From the NCBI RefSeq assembly GCF_900188035.1, contig NZ_FZNN01000028.1, forward strand, positions 1 to 35,163: a stretch of DNA of 35,163 bases. Direction: 5' to 3'. Position 1 is the stretch's first letter. Every line of letters starts with the position of its first letter. The translations under genes were made by a program, and so were the position numbers. This DNA is from Puniceibacterium sediminis (GTDB lineage Bacteria; Pseudomonadota; Alphaproteobacteria; Rhodobacterales; Rhodobacteraceae). Below are positions 8,749 to 18,442 of this stretch, piece after piece. The notes below the pieces were generated by a model. The model did not search any database. It was given only the letters and a program-made list of their open reading frames with translations, and was not told the origin of the DNA.

Positions 8749-11595
8749 CTACTCTGCCGCCTCGGCATAATCCGACATCGGCGGGCAAGTGCAGACCAGA
8801 TGCCGGTCGCCATAGACATTGTCCACGCGGTTGACCGGCGGCCAGTATTTGTCCACGCGGAACGCACCCGGCGGGAAACAGCCCTGCTCGCGGCCATAGG
8901 GCCGATCCCAGTCGCCCACCAGATCCTCCACCGTGTGCGGCGCATTCTTCAGCGGGTTGTTGTTGGCGTCGATCTCTCCGTCCTCAATGGCGCGGATCTC
9001 TTCACGGATCGCCAGCATCGCATCGCAGAACCGGTCCAGCTCGGCCTTGGTCTCTGACTCCGTCGGCTCGACCATCAGCGTCCCCGCCACAGGCCAGCTC
9101 ATCGTCGGCGCATGGAACCCGGCGTCAATCAGCCGCTTGGCGATGTCCTCGACCGTGACACCGGCGCTGTCGTCAAAGGGCCGCACGTCAAGGATGCACT
9201 CATGCGCCACCCGGCCCGCCTTGCCGGTGTACAGGATCTTGTAGGCCCCGCTCAGCCGTGTCGCGATGTAGTTGGCGTTCAGGATCGCCACGCGGGTCGC
9301 CTGCGTCAGCCCCTCACCACCCATCATCCGGATATAGGCCCAGCTGATCGGCAACAGCGACGGCGACCCGAAAGGCGCTGCCGACACCGACCCGACCCCG
9401 GGTTCAAGCGGATGCGACGGCAGGTGCGGCACCAGATGCGCCTTCACCCCAATCGGCCCCATGCCGGGTCCACCACCGCCGTGCGGAATGCAGAACGTCT
9501 TGTGCAGGTTCAGGTGACTCACGTCGCCGCCCAGATCGCCGGGGCGCGACAACCCGACCATGGCATTCATGTTCGCCCCGTCGATATAGACCTGCCCGCC
9601 GTGTTCGTGAGTGATCCGGCAAACGTCTTGCACAGTTTCCTCGAACACCCCATGGGTCGAAGGATAGGTGATCATGCAGGCCGCCAGATCGGTGGAATAC
9701 TTCTCTGCCTTGGCAGTGAAATCCTCTAGGTCAATCGAACCGTTCTCGTCACAGTTCACCGGCACCACCTTCCAGCCGACCATCTGCGCACTGGCCGGGT
9801 TGGTGCCATGGGCGTTGACCGGGATCAGACAGACATTCCGATGCCCCTGCCCCTGCGCACGGTGCCAGTCTGCAATGGTCAGCAGGCCCGCATATTCGCC
9901 CTGAGCGCCGGAATTGGGCTGCATCGACAAGCCGTCATAGCCGGTGATCTGGCACAGTTTTTTGCTCAGATCGCCGATCAGTTCAGAATATCCTTCGGCC
10001 TGATCAGCGGGCACAAAGGGATGCATGTCCGAAAAGGCGCGCCAGGTCACCGGCATCATCTCGGCGGCCGAGTTCAGCTTCATCGTGCAGGACCCCAGCG
10101 GGATCATCGCCCGGTCAAGCGCCAGATCCCGGTCCGCCAGACGACGCATGTACCGCATCATCTCGGTCTCGGCCCGGTTCATGTGAAAGACGTCGTGCTG
10201 AAGATAGGCGCTGGTGCGCAACAGCGCCTCGGGCAGGCGATACTGCGCGCTGCGATCCGCGTCCGATCGGATAATGCCAAACGCCCGCCAGACCGCCTCG
10301 ATCGTCGCGGGCCGGGTTGTCTCGTCGATGGTGATGCCGATCTTGGTCTCACCAACCGCGCGCAGGTTCACGCCCTGCTGCACCGCCGCCTGCATCACAC
10401 CCGTCTGGAACAGGCCCACATCCACCGTGATCGTGTCAAAGAAGACCTCAGGCTCGACCACAAATCCCGCCTCTTCCAATCCGCACGCCAGCCGGACCGT
10501 CTTTCGATGGATGCGCTGCGCGATGGCGCGCAGGCCCTTGGGGCCATGAAACACCGCATAAAAACCAGCCATCACCGCCAACAGCGCCTGCGCCGTGCAG
10601 ACATTCGATGTGGCTTTCTCGCGCCGGATATGTTGCTCGCGCGTCTGCAGGGCCAGACGGTAGGCGCGGTTGCCGTGGCTGTCGATGGACATGCCCACGA
10701 TCCGGCCCGGCATCGATCGCTTATAGGCGTCCTTGGTGGCCATATAGGCCGCGTGCGGGCCACCATACCCCAAGGGCACACCGAACCGCTGGGTTGACCC
10801 GACGGCGATATCCGCGCCCATCGCGCCCGGCTCCTTGAGCAGACACAGCGCCATGGGATCGGCGCTCACGATGCCGATGGCCTTGGCCCCGTGCAGCGCC
10901 GCGATCTCGGGCGTGAAATCGCGCACATGGCCATAGGTGCCGGGATACTGAAAGATCGCTCCGAACACCGCGTCGGGGTCCAGTGCATCCACCGCCCCGA
11001 CGATCACCTCAATCCCCAGCGGCGCCGCCCGTGTCTTCATCACGGCGATATTCTGCGGATGACAATTCTCGTCGACAAAGAACGCCATACTCTTTGACTT
11101 GGCCACCCGTTGCGCCATGGTCATCGCCTCGGCGCAGGCTGTCGCCTCGTCCAGAAGCGACGCATTCGCGATCTCAAGCCCGGTCAGGTCCGACACCATG
11201 GTCTGATAGTTCAGCAGCGCCTCCAGCCGACCCTGGGAAATCTCGGGCTGATAAGGGGTGTAAGCCGTGTACCACGCCGGATTTTCAAAGATATTGCGCT
11301 GGATCGCCGGTGGCGTCACCGTGCCGTGATACCCCATACCGATCAGGGACGTCAGAACCCGGTTCTTCTCGGAAACTTCGCGCATGTGAAACAGCAATTC
11401 GCGCTCTGACAGCGCCTTGCCAAAGCTCAGCGGCTTCTCCTGCCGGATCGACTTTGGCACCGTCTGATCGATCAGCGCCCCAAGGTCGGCAACGCCCAGC
11501 GTCTCGAACATGGCCGCCATCTCGTCCGGGGACGGTCCAATGTGACGGCGATTGGCAAAATCGTAGGGTTTGTAGTCGATCGGCTCAAAGGGCAT
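8749..11595 (-). CDS. gcvP: Glycine dehydrogenase (decarboxylating), P-protein of the glycine cleavage system
   Basis: The 948-residue product is a full-length, single-chain P-protein. It uses pyridoxal phosphate to decarboxylate glycine and passes the aminomethyl group to the lipoyl arm of GcvH. The N-terminal part starts with the family pattern FANRHIGPS. The C-terminal half holds the PLP-lysine region [21 protein letters not shown] (Lys about residue 702). Also visible are [13 protein letters not shown] and the [12 protein letters not shown] block. A GGGAGA ribosome binding site lies before the ATG. It is the last gene of gcvT-gcvH-gcvP, 176 bases after gcvH, with a possible repeat element between. 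Glycine riboswitch control is expected for the whole operon. Confidence 0.97.
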   Translation of the reverse strand: MPFEPIDYKPYDFANRRHIGPSPDEMAAMFETLGVADLGALIDQTVPKSIRQEKPLSFGKALSERELLFHMREVSEKNRVLTSLIGMGYHGTVTPPAIQRNIFENPAWYTAYTPYQPEISQGRLEALLNYQTMVSDLTGLEIANASLLDEATACAEAMTMAQRVAKSKSMAFFVDENCHPQNIAVMKTRAAPLGIEVIVGAVDALDPDAVFGAIFQYPGTYGHVRDFTPEIAALHGAKAIGIVSADPMALCLLKEPGAMGADIAVGSTQRFGVPLGYGGPHAAYMATKDAYKRSMPGRIVGMSIDSHGNRAYRLALQTREQHIRREKATSNVCTAQALLAVMAGFYAVFHGPKGLRAIAQRIHRKTVRLACGLEEAGFVVEPEVFFDTITVDVGLFQTGVMQAAVQQGVNLRAVGETKIGITIDETTRPATIEAVWRAFGIIRSDADRSAQYRLPEALLRTSAYLQHDVFHMNRAETEMMRYMRRLADRDLALDRAMIPLGSCTMKLNSAAEMMPVTWRAFSDMHPFVPADQAEGYSELIGDLSKKLCQITGYDGLSMQPNSGAQGEYAGLLTIADWHRAQGQGHRNVCLIPVNAHGTNPASAQMVGWKVVPVNCDENGSIDLEDFTAKAEKYSTDLAACMITYPSTHGVFEETVQDVCRITHEHGGQVYIDGANMNAMVGLSRPGDLGGDVSHLNLHKTFCIPHGGGGPGMGPIGVKAHLVPHLPSHPLEPGVGSVSAAPFGSPSLLPISWAYIRMMGGEGLTQATRVAILNANYIATRLSGAYKILYTGKAGRVAHECILDVRPFDDSAGVTVEDIAKRLIDAGFHAPTMSWPVAGTLMVEPTESETKAELDRFCDAMLAIREEIRAIEDGEIDANNNPLKNAPHTVEDLVGDWDRPYGREQGCFPPGAFRVDKYWPPVNRVDNVYGDRHLVCTCPPMSDYAEAAE

Positions 11596-11689
11596 GTGTT
11601 TCTCCCGTCCGGCCGCGCGGGCCGTTTCCTGTGAACGGGCAACACCCGCTCCAACAGTTGAATTTCTCGAAAACCCCGGTCTTCATGTG

Positions 11690-11740
11690 TTCAAAAATAC
11701 TCGGGGGGTCCGGGGGGCTTCCCCTCCGGTTTTCGGCCCG
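11690..11740. repeat. GC-rich extragenic element between gcvH and gcvP
   Basis: The 176-base gap between gcvH and gcvP contains AAAATACTCGGGGGGTCCGGGG followed by CTTCCCCTCCGG, a G-run/C-run module able to fold on itself. Similar 'atactcggggggtccgg' modules are, from memory, common between genes in Rhodobacterales, so this may be a dispersed REP-like repeat. A single copy is present in the window, so the repeat status cannot be shown here. Confidence 0.4.
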
Positions 11741-11771
11741 GTGCCATCTGCACCGGGCCGGTCAAACGAAA

Positions 11772-12134
11772 TCAGCCGATGAATTTCTTGTAGGCGGCTT
11801 CGTCCATGTAATCGTCCATCTGGCTCATGTCCTCGACCTTGACCTTAAAGAACCAGGCGTCGCCTTCGGGATCGTCATTCACTTTGCCCGGCTCTTCCAC
11901 AAGGATCTCGTTGACCTCGACAATCTCTCCGTCAATCGGAGCGAGGATATCCGAGGCGGCTTTCACGCTCTCGATCACCACAACCTCGTCATCCTTGCTG
12001 ACGACCGTGCCGACATCGGGCAGCTCGACGAACACCACGTCGCCCAGTTGCTCTGCTGCGTGTTCGGTGATGCCGACCACAACCGTGCCGTCATCCTCGA
12101 TGCGCAGCCATTCATGCTCTTCGGTGAACTTCAT
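11772..12134 (-). CDS. gcvH: Glycine cleavage system H protein
   Basis: This 120-residue lipoyl carrier shuttles the aminomethyl group and the reduced lipoate between the P, T and L proteins. The lipoylated Lys is in ESVKAASD (about residue 58), preceded by the acidic loop EVVVIESVK typical of biotinyl/lipoyl folds; the GDVVFVELP strand and the C-terminal DAAYKKFIG-like end ([10 protein letters not shown]) are also standard. Length is normal. GGGAGA precedes the ATG. It lies 19 bases after the gcvT stop, clearly in the same operon. The lipoyl attachment enzymes are not in this window. Confidence 0.97.
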   Translation of the reverse strand: MKFTEEHEWLRIEDDGTVVVGITEHAAEQLGDVVFVELPDVGTVVSKDDEVVVIESVKAASDILAPIDGEIVEVNEILVEEPGKVNDDPEGDAWFFKVKVEDMSQMDDYMDEAAYKKFIG

Positions 12135-12153
12135 CTATGTCTCCCGTGACAGT

Positions 12154-13410
12154 TCAGCGTTTGAAATTAGCAGGGGTGAAGGGCACCTTCACCACCTCAA
12201 CGGCCAGCCGCTTGCCGCGGACCTCGCCGTATAAAACCGTGCCCGGCACCGCCATCGCGGTCGGCACATATCCCATTGCCACCGGCGCACCGACCGTCGG
12301 CCCGAAACCGCCAGAGGTCACCCGGCCCACAGGTTCCGGGCTGTCTTCGGCAGCGAACAGCTCCACGCCTTCGCGCATCGGTGCGCGCCCCCCCGGCAGC
12401 AGCCCGACCCGCATACGCGGCGCTCCCCCGACCAGTTCGGACAGGATGCGATCAGCGCCCGGAAAACCACCAGACCGCCCGCCGCCCGAACGGCGCACCT
12501 TCTGGATTGCCCAATTCAGTGCGCCTTCCACCGGTGATGTCGTCGCGTCGATGTCATGGCCGTAAAGGCACAGACCCGCCTCAAGCCGCAGGGAATCCCG
12601 CGCGCCCAAACCGATGGGGGCGACGTCATCATGCGCCAGCAGCGCCCGGGCAAGATCCACCGCCGCGGCCTCTGGCACCGAAATCTCATAGCCGTCCTCG
12701 CCCGTATAGCCCGACCGCGAAATCCAGCATTCGGCCCCGGCGAGCTCAAGCGTGGCCACATCCATGAACTTCATCTCGCGGACGGCTGGATTAAGGCCAG
12801 CCAGCACATCCTCGGCCATAGGCCCTTGCAGCGCCAGCAAGGCACGCGAATCGAGCAGCCGCACGATCACATCCGGTTCCAGCGCCGCGCGCATCCGCGC
12901 CACATCAGCATCCTTGCAGGCGGCATTGACCACGACAAGAAGATGATCGCCGCGATTGGCAATCATCAGATCGTCCTCGATCCCGCCCTCGTCATTGGTG
13001 AACATGGCATAGCGCTGGCGGCCTTCCTTCAGGCCGAGGACATCGACTGGCACCAGCCGCTCGAACGCCTCAGCGACGTTGGCAAGGCGCGATTGCAGGA
13101 TCACCTGCCCCATATGGCTCACGTCAAACAGACCGGCCTTTGCGCGGGTATGTTGATGTTCCTTGAGAACCCCCATGGGGTATTGCACCGGCATCTCGTA
13201 TCCGGCGAATTCCACCATTTTGCCGCCAAGTTCCAGGTGCAGGTCATACAGCGGCGTGCGCTTTGGCCCATGATCTTCTGAATGGTCGGCGTGGTGGTGC
13301 ACATGCCCGCCGGGTCCGTGATTGACACCACAGCCACAAACGTCGCTCACCTCGTACTGTGCCAGATCCGTCTTGCCAGCGTCGTCGGCCTTGCGCGTAT
13401 CGTCGGTCAT
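12154..13410 (-). CDS. gcvT: Aminomethyltransferase, T-protein of the glycine cleavage system, with Cys/His-rich N-terminal extension
   Basis: About 418 residues. The T-protein releases ammonia from the aminomethyl-lipoyl arm and makes 5,10-methylene-tetrahydrofolate. The canonical fold starts at KRTPLYDLHLELGGKMVEFAGYEMPVQ (from about residue 50), followed by the conserved LFDVSHMGQ and the folate-domain segments GYTGEDGYE and GLGARDSLRLEAGLCLYGHD. The 49 residues before this are unusual: two Cys in a C-G-C-G pattern (25, 27) and seven His (31, 36, 38-40, 43, 47) interspersed with Asp and Gly, which looks like a metal-binding tail. I place the start at the ATG at 13410 with a GGGGG site before it; the frame stays open upstream only because it crosses the riboswitch. 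First gene of gcvTHP. Confidence 0.93.
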   Translation of the reverse strand: MTDDTRKADDAGKTDLAQYEVSDVCGCGVNHGPGGHVHHHADHSEDHGPKRTPLYDLHLELGGKMVEFAGYEMPVQYPMGVLKEHQHTRAKAGLFDVSHMGQVILQSRLANVAEAFERLVPVDVLGLKEGRQRYAMFTNDEGGIEDDLMIANRGDHLLVVVNAACKDADVARMRAALEPDVIVRLLDSRALLALQGPMAEDVLAGLNPAVREMKFMDVATLELAGAECWISRSGYTGEDGYEISVPEAAAVDLARALLAHDDVAPIGLGARDSLRLEAGLCLYGHDIDATTSPVEGALNWAIQKVRRSGGGRSGGFPGADRILSELVGGAPRMRVGLLPGGRAPMREGVELFAAEDSPEPVGRVTSGGFGPTVGAPVAMGYVPTAMAVPGTVLYGEVRGKRLAVEVVKVPFTPANFKR

Positions 13411-13494
13411 AAATCCCCCGTCCTGTCTGGCCCGGGGTCGGAGTGAACCGGACCATGGGCATTCACCGTACGGGGACCTTCCCCGCATCCGGAA

Positions 13495-13650
13495 CGCCCC
13501 CTCTGTCCTGTCGCCTGAGATCATTATCCCTTCGGCGGACGCGACTGGCGCGCCTCTCTCCAGAGTCTTCGATGTCACGGCGGTCCTTGGGCCTGAGAGT
13601 TTCCGGGGCGGTTGCTCCTTCGGCACCGGCTGCTGCCGGTTCTCCCGTCG
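13495..13650 (-). ncRNA. Tandem glycine riboswitch in the gcvT leader
   Basis: Read on the minus strand, 13650-13557 gives the first aptamer (GGGAGA near the 5' end, GCCGAAGGAGCAA, ACTCTCAGGCCCAAGGAC, CTCTGGAGAG) and 13556-13495 the second (GCCGAAGGGATAATGATCTC, then AGGCGACAGGACAGAGGGG). These are the conserved cores of the gcvT RNA element, with the two-aptamer layout joined by a very short linker. The leader then runs about 85 bases to the gcvT start. A small stem (CGGGG at 13470-13474 with CCCCG at 13480-13484, plus strand) lies between aptamer and start and may belong to the expression platform. Glycine binding is expected to switch on gcvTHP. Confidence 0.93.
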
Positions 13651-13661
13651 TGACGAGGGTC

Positions 13662-13690
13662 AAGCTAGACGAGTCTCCCAGTTGACACAA
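13662..13690 (-). promoter_or_regulatory. Candidate sigma-70-type promoter of the gcv operon
   Basis: On the minus strand TTGTGT (13690-13685) and TAGCTT (13667-13662) are separated by exactly 17 bases. Transcription would start near 13655, directly at the beginning of the glycine riboswitch, which supports the call. The remaining bases up to 13820 show nothing else. Confidence 0.6.
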
Positions 13691-13820
13691 GCGCTCTGCC
13701 GCTGCTTTTGGCGCCACACGGACGCTTTTCCAGAGAGCGCAGCGGCTGGTCCTGGACAGACGCCGGGAAATCACCACAGCCTGTTTGACAAGCGCCAGTC
13801 CCCCACCCACTTATACCACC

Positions 13821-14384
13821 ATGAGCAACGCATATTTTTTCGGCTACGGCTCACTCGTGAACCGCAGCACCCACATCTACACCCCCGCCTTTCATGCCCG
13901 GGCCAGCGGCTGGCGGCGTGCCTGGCGCTGCACGCCGGACCGCGGACCGGCATTCCTGACCGTGATCCCTGATCCCACCTGCGAAATCGAAGGCCTTGTC
14001 GCCGGCGTGCCGGGGTTGGACTGGGCCGCGCTGGACCTGCGGGAATCGAGTTACGACCGCCTGCCCGCCTCGCATTGCGTGACCCACTGCCGTGGGGCCG
14101 AGGCAGATGTCGCGATCTATTCCATTCCCGAAGCATCCCGCCAACTTCCCGATGACGACCATCCGGTTCTGCTCAGCTATCTGGATGTGGTGCTGCAAGG
14201 GTATCTATGCGAATTCGGCACCGATGGCGCCGACCGGTTCGTCACGACAACAACCGGATGGGAGGCCCCGATTCTGGATGACCGTGCCAACCCGCGTTAC
14301 CCCCGGGCGCAGGAACTGACCGGAACCGAGCGTGACTACGTGGACCGCGCACTGCAATCGTTGGGTTGCAAGGTTCTGGTCTGA
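13821..14384 (+). CDS. Gamma-glutamylcyclotransferase-like (ChaC/GGCT-fold) protein
   Basis: About 187 residues with the N-terminal FFGYGSLVNR motif that forms the substrate-binding loop of gamma-glutamylcyclotransferase folds, and a downstream LRESSYDR segment containing the Glu expected to act as general base. ChaC-type members degrade glutathione to 5-oxoproline and Cys-Gly; AIG2-type members act on gamma-glutamylamines. The substrate cannot be assigned. I use the ATG at 13821 since the conserved fold begins 6 residues later; upstream in-frame TTG lacks support. It is divergent from the gcv operon and overlaps the DUF2254 gene by one base (TGATG), so the two are translationally coupled. 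Confidence 0.75.
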   Translation: MSNAYFFGYGSLVNRSTHIYTPAFHARASGWRRAWRCTPDRGPAFLTVIPDPTCEIEGLVAGVPGLDWAALDLRESSYDRLPASHCVTHCRGAEADVAIYSIPEASRQLPDDDHPVLLSYLDVVLQGYLCEFGTDGADRFVTTTTGWEAPILDDRANPRYPRAQELTGTERDYVDRALQSLGCKVLV

Positions 14385-15655
14385 TGCTGTCCAAGAGCCT
14401 GATGCTCGTTCTGCGCTTTGCCCGGCGGCTTGGCGTGCGCGTCGTGCTGATGGCTCTCCTCGCCGTTCTTGCCGCCCTCTTCGCCCCGCTGTTCACGGGC
14501 TTCATCCCTGATTCGCTCACTGAACGCTTCGGCTCTGAGGCGGTCCTGCCGATCCTGAACATCCTCGCCGCGTCGTTGCTGACCGTGACCACGTTTTCGC
14601 TGGGTGTCATGGTCAGCGCGTTTCAGGCAGCATCCAGCCAGGGCACACCGCGCGTCTATCGCGTGCTGATGCAGGACGGCACGACCCAGACCGTGCTTGC
14701 CACCTTCGTCAGCGGCTTTTTGTTCTCGCTCACCGCCCTCGTCATGTTCAACGCGGGCTTTTACAGCGAAGCCGCTGCAGTCGTGGTCTTTGGACTGACG
14801 ATTCTCACAATCCTGTCGATCATCGTGGCGATCCTGCGCTGGATCGACCTGCTCAGCCACCTTGGCAGCATGGATCACACCCTGTGGCAGGTCGAAGACG
14901 CGGCGAATGAAAGCCTGCAGACCATTGCCGGCTCTCCCAACCTCGGGGCGCATAGGATCACAGAAAAGGTCCCGCCGCCGCCCGGGGCGCACCCGGTCTG
15001 CTCAAAGCAATCAGGCTATGTGCAGTTCATCGACCTGGCCGGTCTGAACGACGCGCTGTCCGAACAGGACGGCACCCTGTGGATCACCACCATGCCGGGG
15101 AAATACGTCCTGCGGGGCCAGCCGATGGGACATGTTTCGGGCACGGATCAGGATCTGGCGGATCGTATCTGCGAATTCGTCACCTTAGGGCGCGAACGCA
15201 CGATGGAGCAGGATCCCCGCTTTGGCCTTGTCGTGCTGAGCGAGATCGCCGCACGCGCCATGTCCCCGGGCGTGAATGATCCCGGGACAGCCATCGACGT
15301 TGTGCATCGGCTGAAAAAGCTGCTGTGGGAATACAGTCAAAGTCTTTCGGCGCAGGACGCTGCGGAAAAGCCCGACGCAGAAGAGGTGCTTTATCCCCGC
15401 ATCCACCTGTCCGCGACCACCGCCATGGATCTGGTCGATGACGCCTATGGCGTGATCATCCGTGACGCCGCCGGACGGGTCGAGGTGATGGCGCAGATTC
15501 TTCACGCACTATGCGATCTGGCCAGTGTCAAAGGGGCCATGGGCGATGCCGCGCGGGTGGAAATCGCCTATGCCCGCGACCATGCCGAGGCCGCGATTTC
15601 GAACGAAGCTGACCTTGCCAAGGTCCGCAGCCTAGCGCCGGTTGAACAGGATTGA
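14384..15655 (+). CDS. DUF2254 family membrane protein
   Basis: About 423 residues. The N-terminal third has four likely membrane segments (about residues 15-42, 55-82, 103-125, 135-158). The C-terminal part is soluble and holds the features I associate with DUF2254: SGYVQFID, a VLRGQP stretch, RTMEQDPRFGLVVLSEIAARAMSPGVNDPGTA and a VH(R)LKKLL segment. The function of this family is not known to me. The ATG overlaps the stop of the cyclotransferase-like gene. The 3' end overlaps the convergent MATE gene by 24 bases (15632-15655), so neither can carry a separate terminator there. Confidence 0.85.
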   Translation: MLSKSLMLVLRFARRLGVRVVLMALLAVLAALFAPLFTGFIPDSLTERFGSEAVLPILNILAASLLTVTTFSLGVMVSAFQAASSQGTPRVYRVLMQDGTTQTVLATFVSGFLFSLTALVMFNAGFYSEAAAVVVFGLTILTILSIIVAILRWIDLLSHLGSMDHTLWQVEDAANESLQTIAGSPNLGAHRITEKVPPPPGAHPVCSKQSGYVQFIDLAGLNDALSEQDGTLWITTMPGKYVLRGQPMGHVSGTDQDLADRICEFVTLGRERTMEQDPRFGLVVLSEIAARAMSPGVNDPGTAIDVVHRLKKLLWEYSQSLSAQDAAEKPDAEEVLYPRIHLSATTAMDLVDDAYGVIIRDAAGRVEVMAQILHALCDLASVKGAMGDAARVEIAYARDHAEAAISNEADLAKVRSLAPVEQD

Positions 15656-17026
15656 GATCAGCCGCGCCTGACGCGGGGTGAATGGTTCGGCCGCTGGCAC
15701 AGCGCCAACACGCGACACAACCCGCATCGCCAGCCACCAGGCAAGCACACCAAACAGAACACCGCCGGCAGCCTGCCCCAGCAGAACCCCCGGCGCGCCC
15801 ATCCATGCCGATCCCAGCAGCACAAACGGAACCGTTCCCAGCGTATGGCGCCCCCAGTTGATCCATGTGGAATAATAGGGATGGCCAAGGTTGTTGAACG
15901 CCGAGTTACCGACGAAGATCACGCCGTTGAAGAACCACAGCAACGCCAGCGGCCCGCAGAACAGGAACACCAGATCCCGCGCGGCGCCATCCAGTCTGAA
16001 TAACACTTCAAGGGGGCCTCTCAGCGCGAACAAAACCGCGGCGACCAGCACACTGACCACAGCGGTAAAAATCAGCGCATCTCGGAACGCGGTTCTGACC
16101 CTTTCAGTAAGACCCGCCCCGGCATTCTGTCCGATGATCGGGCCCACCGCGCCTGACAGCGCAAACAACACGGCAAAAGCCACCGGCGTCAACCGGCTGA
16201 CGATGGCAAAGCCCGCCACCGCGATTTCTCCGTGTGTGGCCATGGCACGGGTCACGATCGCCTGCCCTATGGGCGTCGCCAGCTGTGTCAGGATCGCGGG
16301 CAGGGCAATGGCCAGAATGGGGCGCAGATCCTCGCCGACTTCGCTCAGTTTCGGGGTATCGAATCCGCCGTGATGCCGCTGAATTGCCCATAGGGCCGAC
16401 CCGGCGATCACGAACCGCGCGGTGACACTGGCAATCGCCGCACCGGTCAGCTCAAGGTCCAGCCCGAAGATCAGCAGCGGATCCAACGCCGCATTCACCA
16501 GCCCGCCGATCATCAGCACCGTCATCGACCGACGCGCATCCCCATGTGCCCGCAGAATGGCACCACCAACCACGCCGACCAGAAGCACCGGCAGGCTTGG
16601 CAGGATGATCTGCATGAAATCGACCGACAGGTCGCGCGTTTCCCCGACAGCCCCCAGAAGGGTGACCAGCGCCTGAAGGTTCGCCCAGACGATGCCGGCA
16701 AAGACCGCGCCAAAGGCAAAGCCGATGATCAATGCATTGGTTGCCCGCCGCCGCGCCAGCGCCCGGTCGCCGCGGCCCAATGCCCGCGCCACCAGCGCGC
16801 CTGCAGCAATGGCCATACCGACCCCGAAAGAGCCCGTGAAAAACAGGATCGCCCCGGCATAGCCGATTGCTGCCGCCAGCTCGGCCTTGCCCAGCATGGC
16901 GATAAAGATCATGTCGACGAAATCGACGGCGAATACCGCCATCAGCCCGACCGAAGCGGTCAGCGACATCACCGTCACATGCCGCATAAGATTGCCGGTC
17001 AGGAACTTTGCCTTGGCTTCCGTCAT
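15632..17026 (-). CDS. MATE family efflux transporter
   Basis: This 464-residue inner-membrane protein has about twelve membrane segments in two homologous halves, as expected for MatE antiporters that expel cationic drugs or metabolites using Na+ or H+ gradients. Typical stretches include GVGMAIAAGALVARALGRGD in the first half, LPVLLVGVVGGAILRAHGD in loop/helix 4, and SGAVGPIIGQNAGAG in the second half. It starts 19 bases after the gltX stop on the same strand, so it is probably transcribed with gltX. The substrate is unknown. Confidence 0.9.
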   Translation of the reverse strand: MTEAKAKFLTGNLMRHVTVMSLTASVGLMAVFAVDFVDMIFIAMLGKAELAAAIGYAGAILFFTGSFGVGMAIAAGALVARALGRGDRALARRRATNALIIGFAFGAVFAGIVWANLQALVTLLGAVGETRDLSVDFMQIILPSLPVLLVGVVGGAILRAHGDARRSMTVLMIGGLVNAALDPLLIFGLDLELTGAAIASVTARFVIAGSALWAIQRHHGGFDTPKLSEVGEDLRPILAIALPAILTQLATPIGQAIVTRAMATHGEIAVAGFAIVSRLTPVAFAVLFALSGAVGPIIGQNAGAGLTERVRTAFRDALIFTAVVSVLVAAVLFALRGPLEVLFRLDGAARDLVFLFCGPLALLWFFNGVIFVGNSAFNNLGHPYYSTWINWGRHTLGTVPFVLLGSAWMGAPGVLLGQAAGGVLFGVLAWWLAMRVVSRVGAVPAAEPFTPRQARLISILFNRR

Positions 17027-17045
17027 CGGCTCTTACATCTTCCGG

Positions 17046-18383
17046 TCAACCCCGAGCGAGGTCTTTGGCGCGGATAACCTGCATCAGCGGCAGCACGTCC
17101 GCCATTTCCGGCCCGCGTTGCTGACCGGTCACGGCCAGACGCAGCGGCATGAACAGCCCCTTGCCCTTGCGGCCAGTCGCCTCTTTCACCGCCCCGGTCC
17201 ACTTGCCCCAGGTATCCTGATCGTAAGGTCCCTCGGGCAGCAGGGCCATGGCCTGCGCAATGAATTCGCGGTCCTCATCGGCCACGACAGGCTCAGCCCC
17301 TTCGGAAAACAGCGTCCACCAGCCAGCCAGATCGCCGCGCACGGTGATATTTTCGCGCGCCACCTGCCAGAACAGCTCGGCCTTGTCGTCGGGCACACCC
17401 AGTGCCGCGATATCGCCCTTGATCGCGTCGAACGGCAGGCTGTGCAGCTTGCGCGCCGTCAGCGGGAAAAGATCCTGAACATCGAATTTTGTCGGAGCCG
17501 AGCCAAACTGTTCCAGTTCGAAACCGTCGGCGATCTCGTCCAGCGACATGCGCAACTCGACCGGCTGGGACGAACCCAACCGCGCCATCAGCGACAGCAG
17601 GGCCTCTGGCTCTACCCCCTGCCCGCGCAGGTCCTGCAACGCGAGCGAGCCAAGCCGCTTGGACAGCCCCTCGCCCTGCGGGCCGGTCAGCAGGCTGTGA
17701 TGTGCAAAGGCGGGCGGTGTGCCCCCCAGCGCGCGGATGATCTGAATCTGCGTCGCGGTGTTGGTCACATGGTCCGATCCACGCACTACGTTCGTCACAC
17801 CCATGTCGGTGTCATCCACGACCGAGGCCATGGTATAAAGGTTCTGCCCGTCCGCCTTGATCAGAACGGGATCGCTCAGACTTGCCGCATCAATCGACAG
17901 ATCCCCAAGGATACCGTCCTTCCATTCGATCCGCTCCTGATCCAGCTTGAAACGCCAGACACCGGGCCCGCGTTCGGCACGCAGCTTGTCCTTTTCCGCC
18001 TCTGACAGCGCCAGCGCGGCCCGATCATAGACCGGAGGCTTGCCCATGTTCAGCTGCTTCTTGCGCTTGAGGTCCAGCTCAACCGGACTCTCGAACGCCT
18101 CGTAGAAGCGCCCCATTTCGCGCAGCTGGTCCGCCGCTTCGGCGTAACGGTCCAGTCGTTCTGACTGCCGCTCGGTCTTGTCCCAGGTCAGGCCCAGCCA
18201 TTCCAGATCCCGCTTGATCGCGTCCACATATTCCTGCTTGGACCGTTCGGGATCGGTGTCGTCGATCCGTAGGATGAAGGTTCCGCCTGCCTTGCGGGCG
18301 ATCAGATAGTTGAACAGCGCGGTGCGCAGGTTACCAACGTGGATGAAACCGGTGGGCGACGGGGCGAAACGGGTGGTGGTCAT
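17046..18383 (-). CDS. gltX: Glutamyl-tRNA synthetase, cysteine-free short form
   Basis: This 445-residue class I synthetase charges tRNA with glutamate. The signature FAPSPTGFIHVGNLRTALFN contains the HIGH-equivalent HVGN, and the KMSKS-equivalent is GEGLSKRLGS (about residues 243-252). No cysteine occurs in the entire protein, so the zinc site present in enzymes such as that of E. coli is absent. Alphaproteobacteria often have two GluRS copies that differ in tRNA specificity; this compact form may be the one that mischarges tRNA-Gln for GatCAB, but that is inference. AGGAG precedes the ATG. It follows the MFS gene by 59 bases and is followed closely by the MATE gene. Confidence 0.95.
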   Translation of the reverse strand: MTTTRFAPSPTGFIHVGNLRTALFNYLIARKAGGTFILRIDDTDPERSKQEYVDAIKRDLEWLGLTWDKTERQSERLDRYAEAADQLREMGRFYEAFESPVELDLKRKKQLNMGKPPVYDRAALALSEAEKDKLRAERGPGVWRFKLDQERIEWKDGILGDLSIDAASLSDPVLIKADGQNLYTMASVVDDTDMGVTNVVRGSDHVTNTATQIQIIRALGGTPPAFAHHSLLTGPQGEGLSKRLGSLALQDLRGQGVEPEALLSLMARLGSSQPVELRMSLDEIADGFELEQFGSAPTKFDVQDLFPLTARKLHSLPFDAIKGDIAALGVPDDKAELFWQVARENITVRGDLAGWWTLFSEGAEPVVADEDREFIAQAMALLPEGPYDQDTWGKWTGAVKEATGRKGKGLFMPLRLAVTGQQRGPEMADVLPLMQVIRAKDLARG

Positions 18384-18442
18384 GGGTATCTCCTGTTGCT
18401 AACGCCTTTCCCACAGACCGGAGGCGTTGTCCAGATTTCCCC

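Noticed and set aside
13411-13626. 72-codon N-terminal extension of GcvT
   Set aside because: It is a translation through the glycine riboswitch and leader; the ATG at 13410 has its own ribosome binding site.
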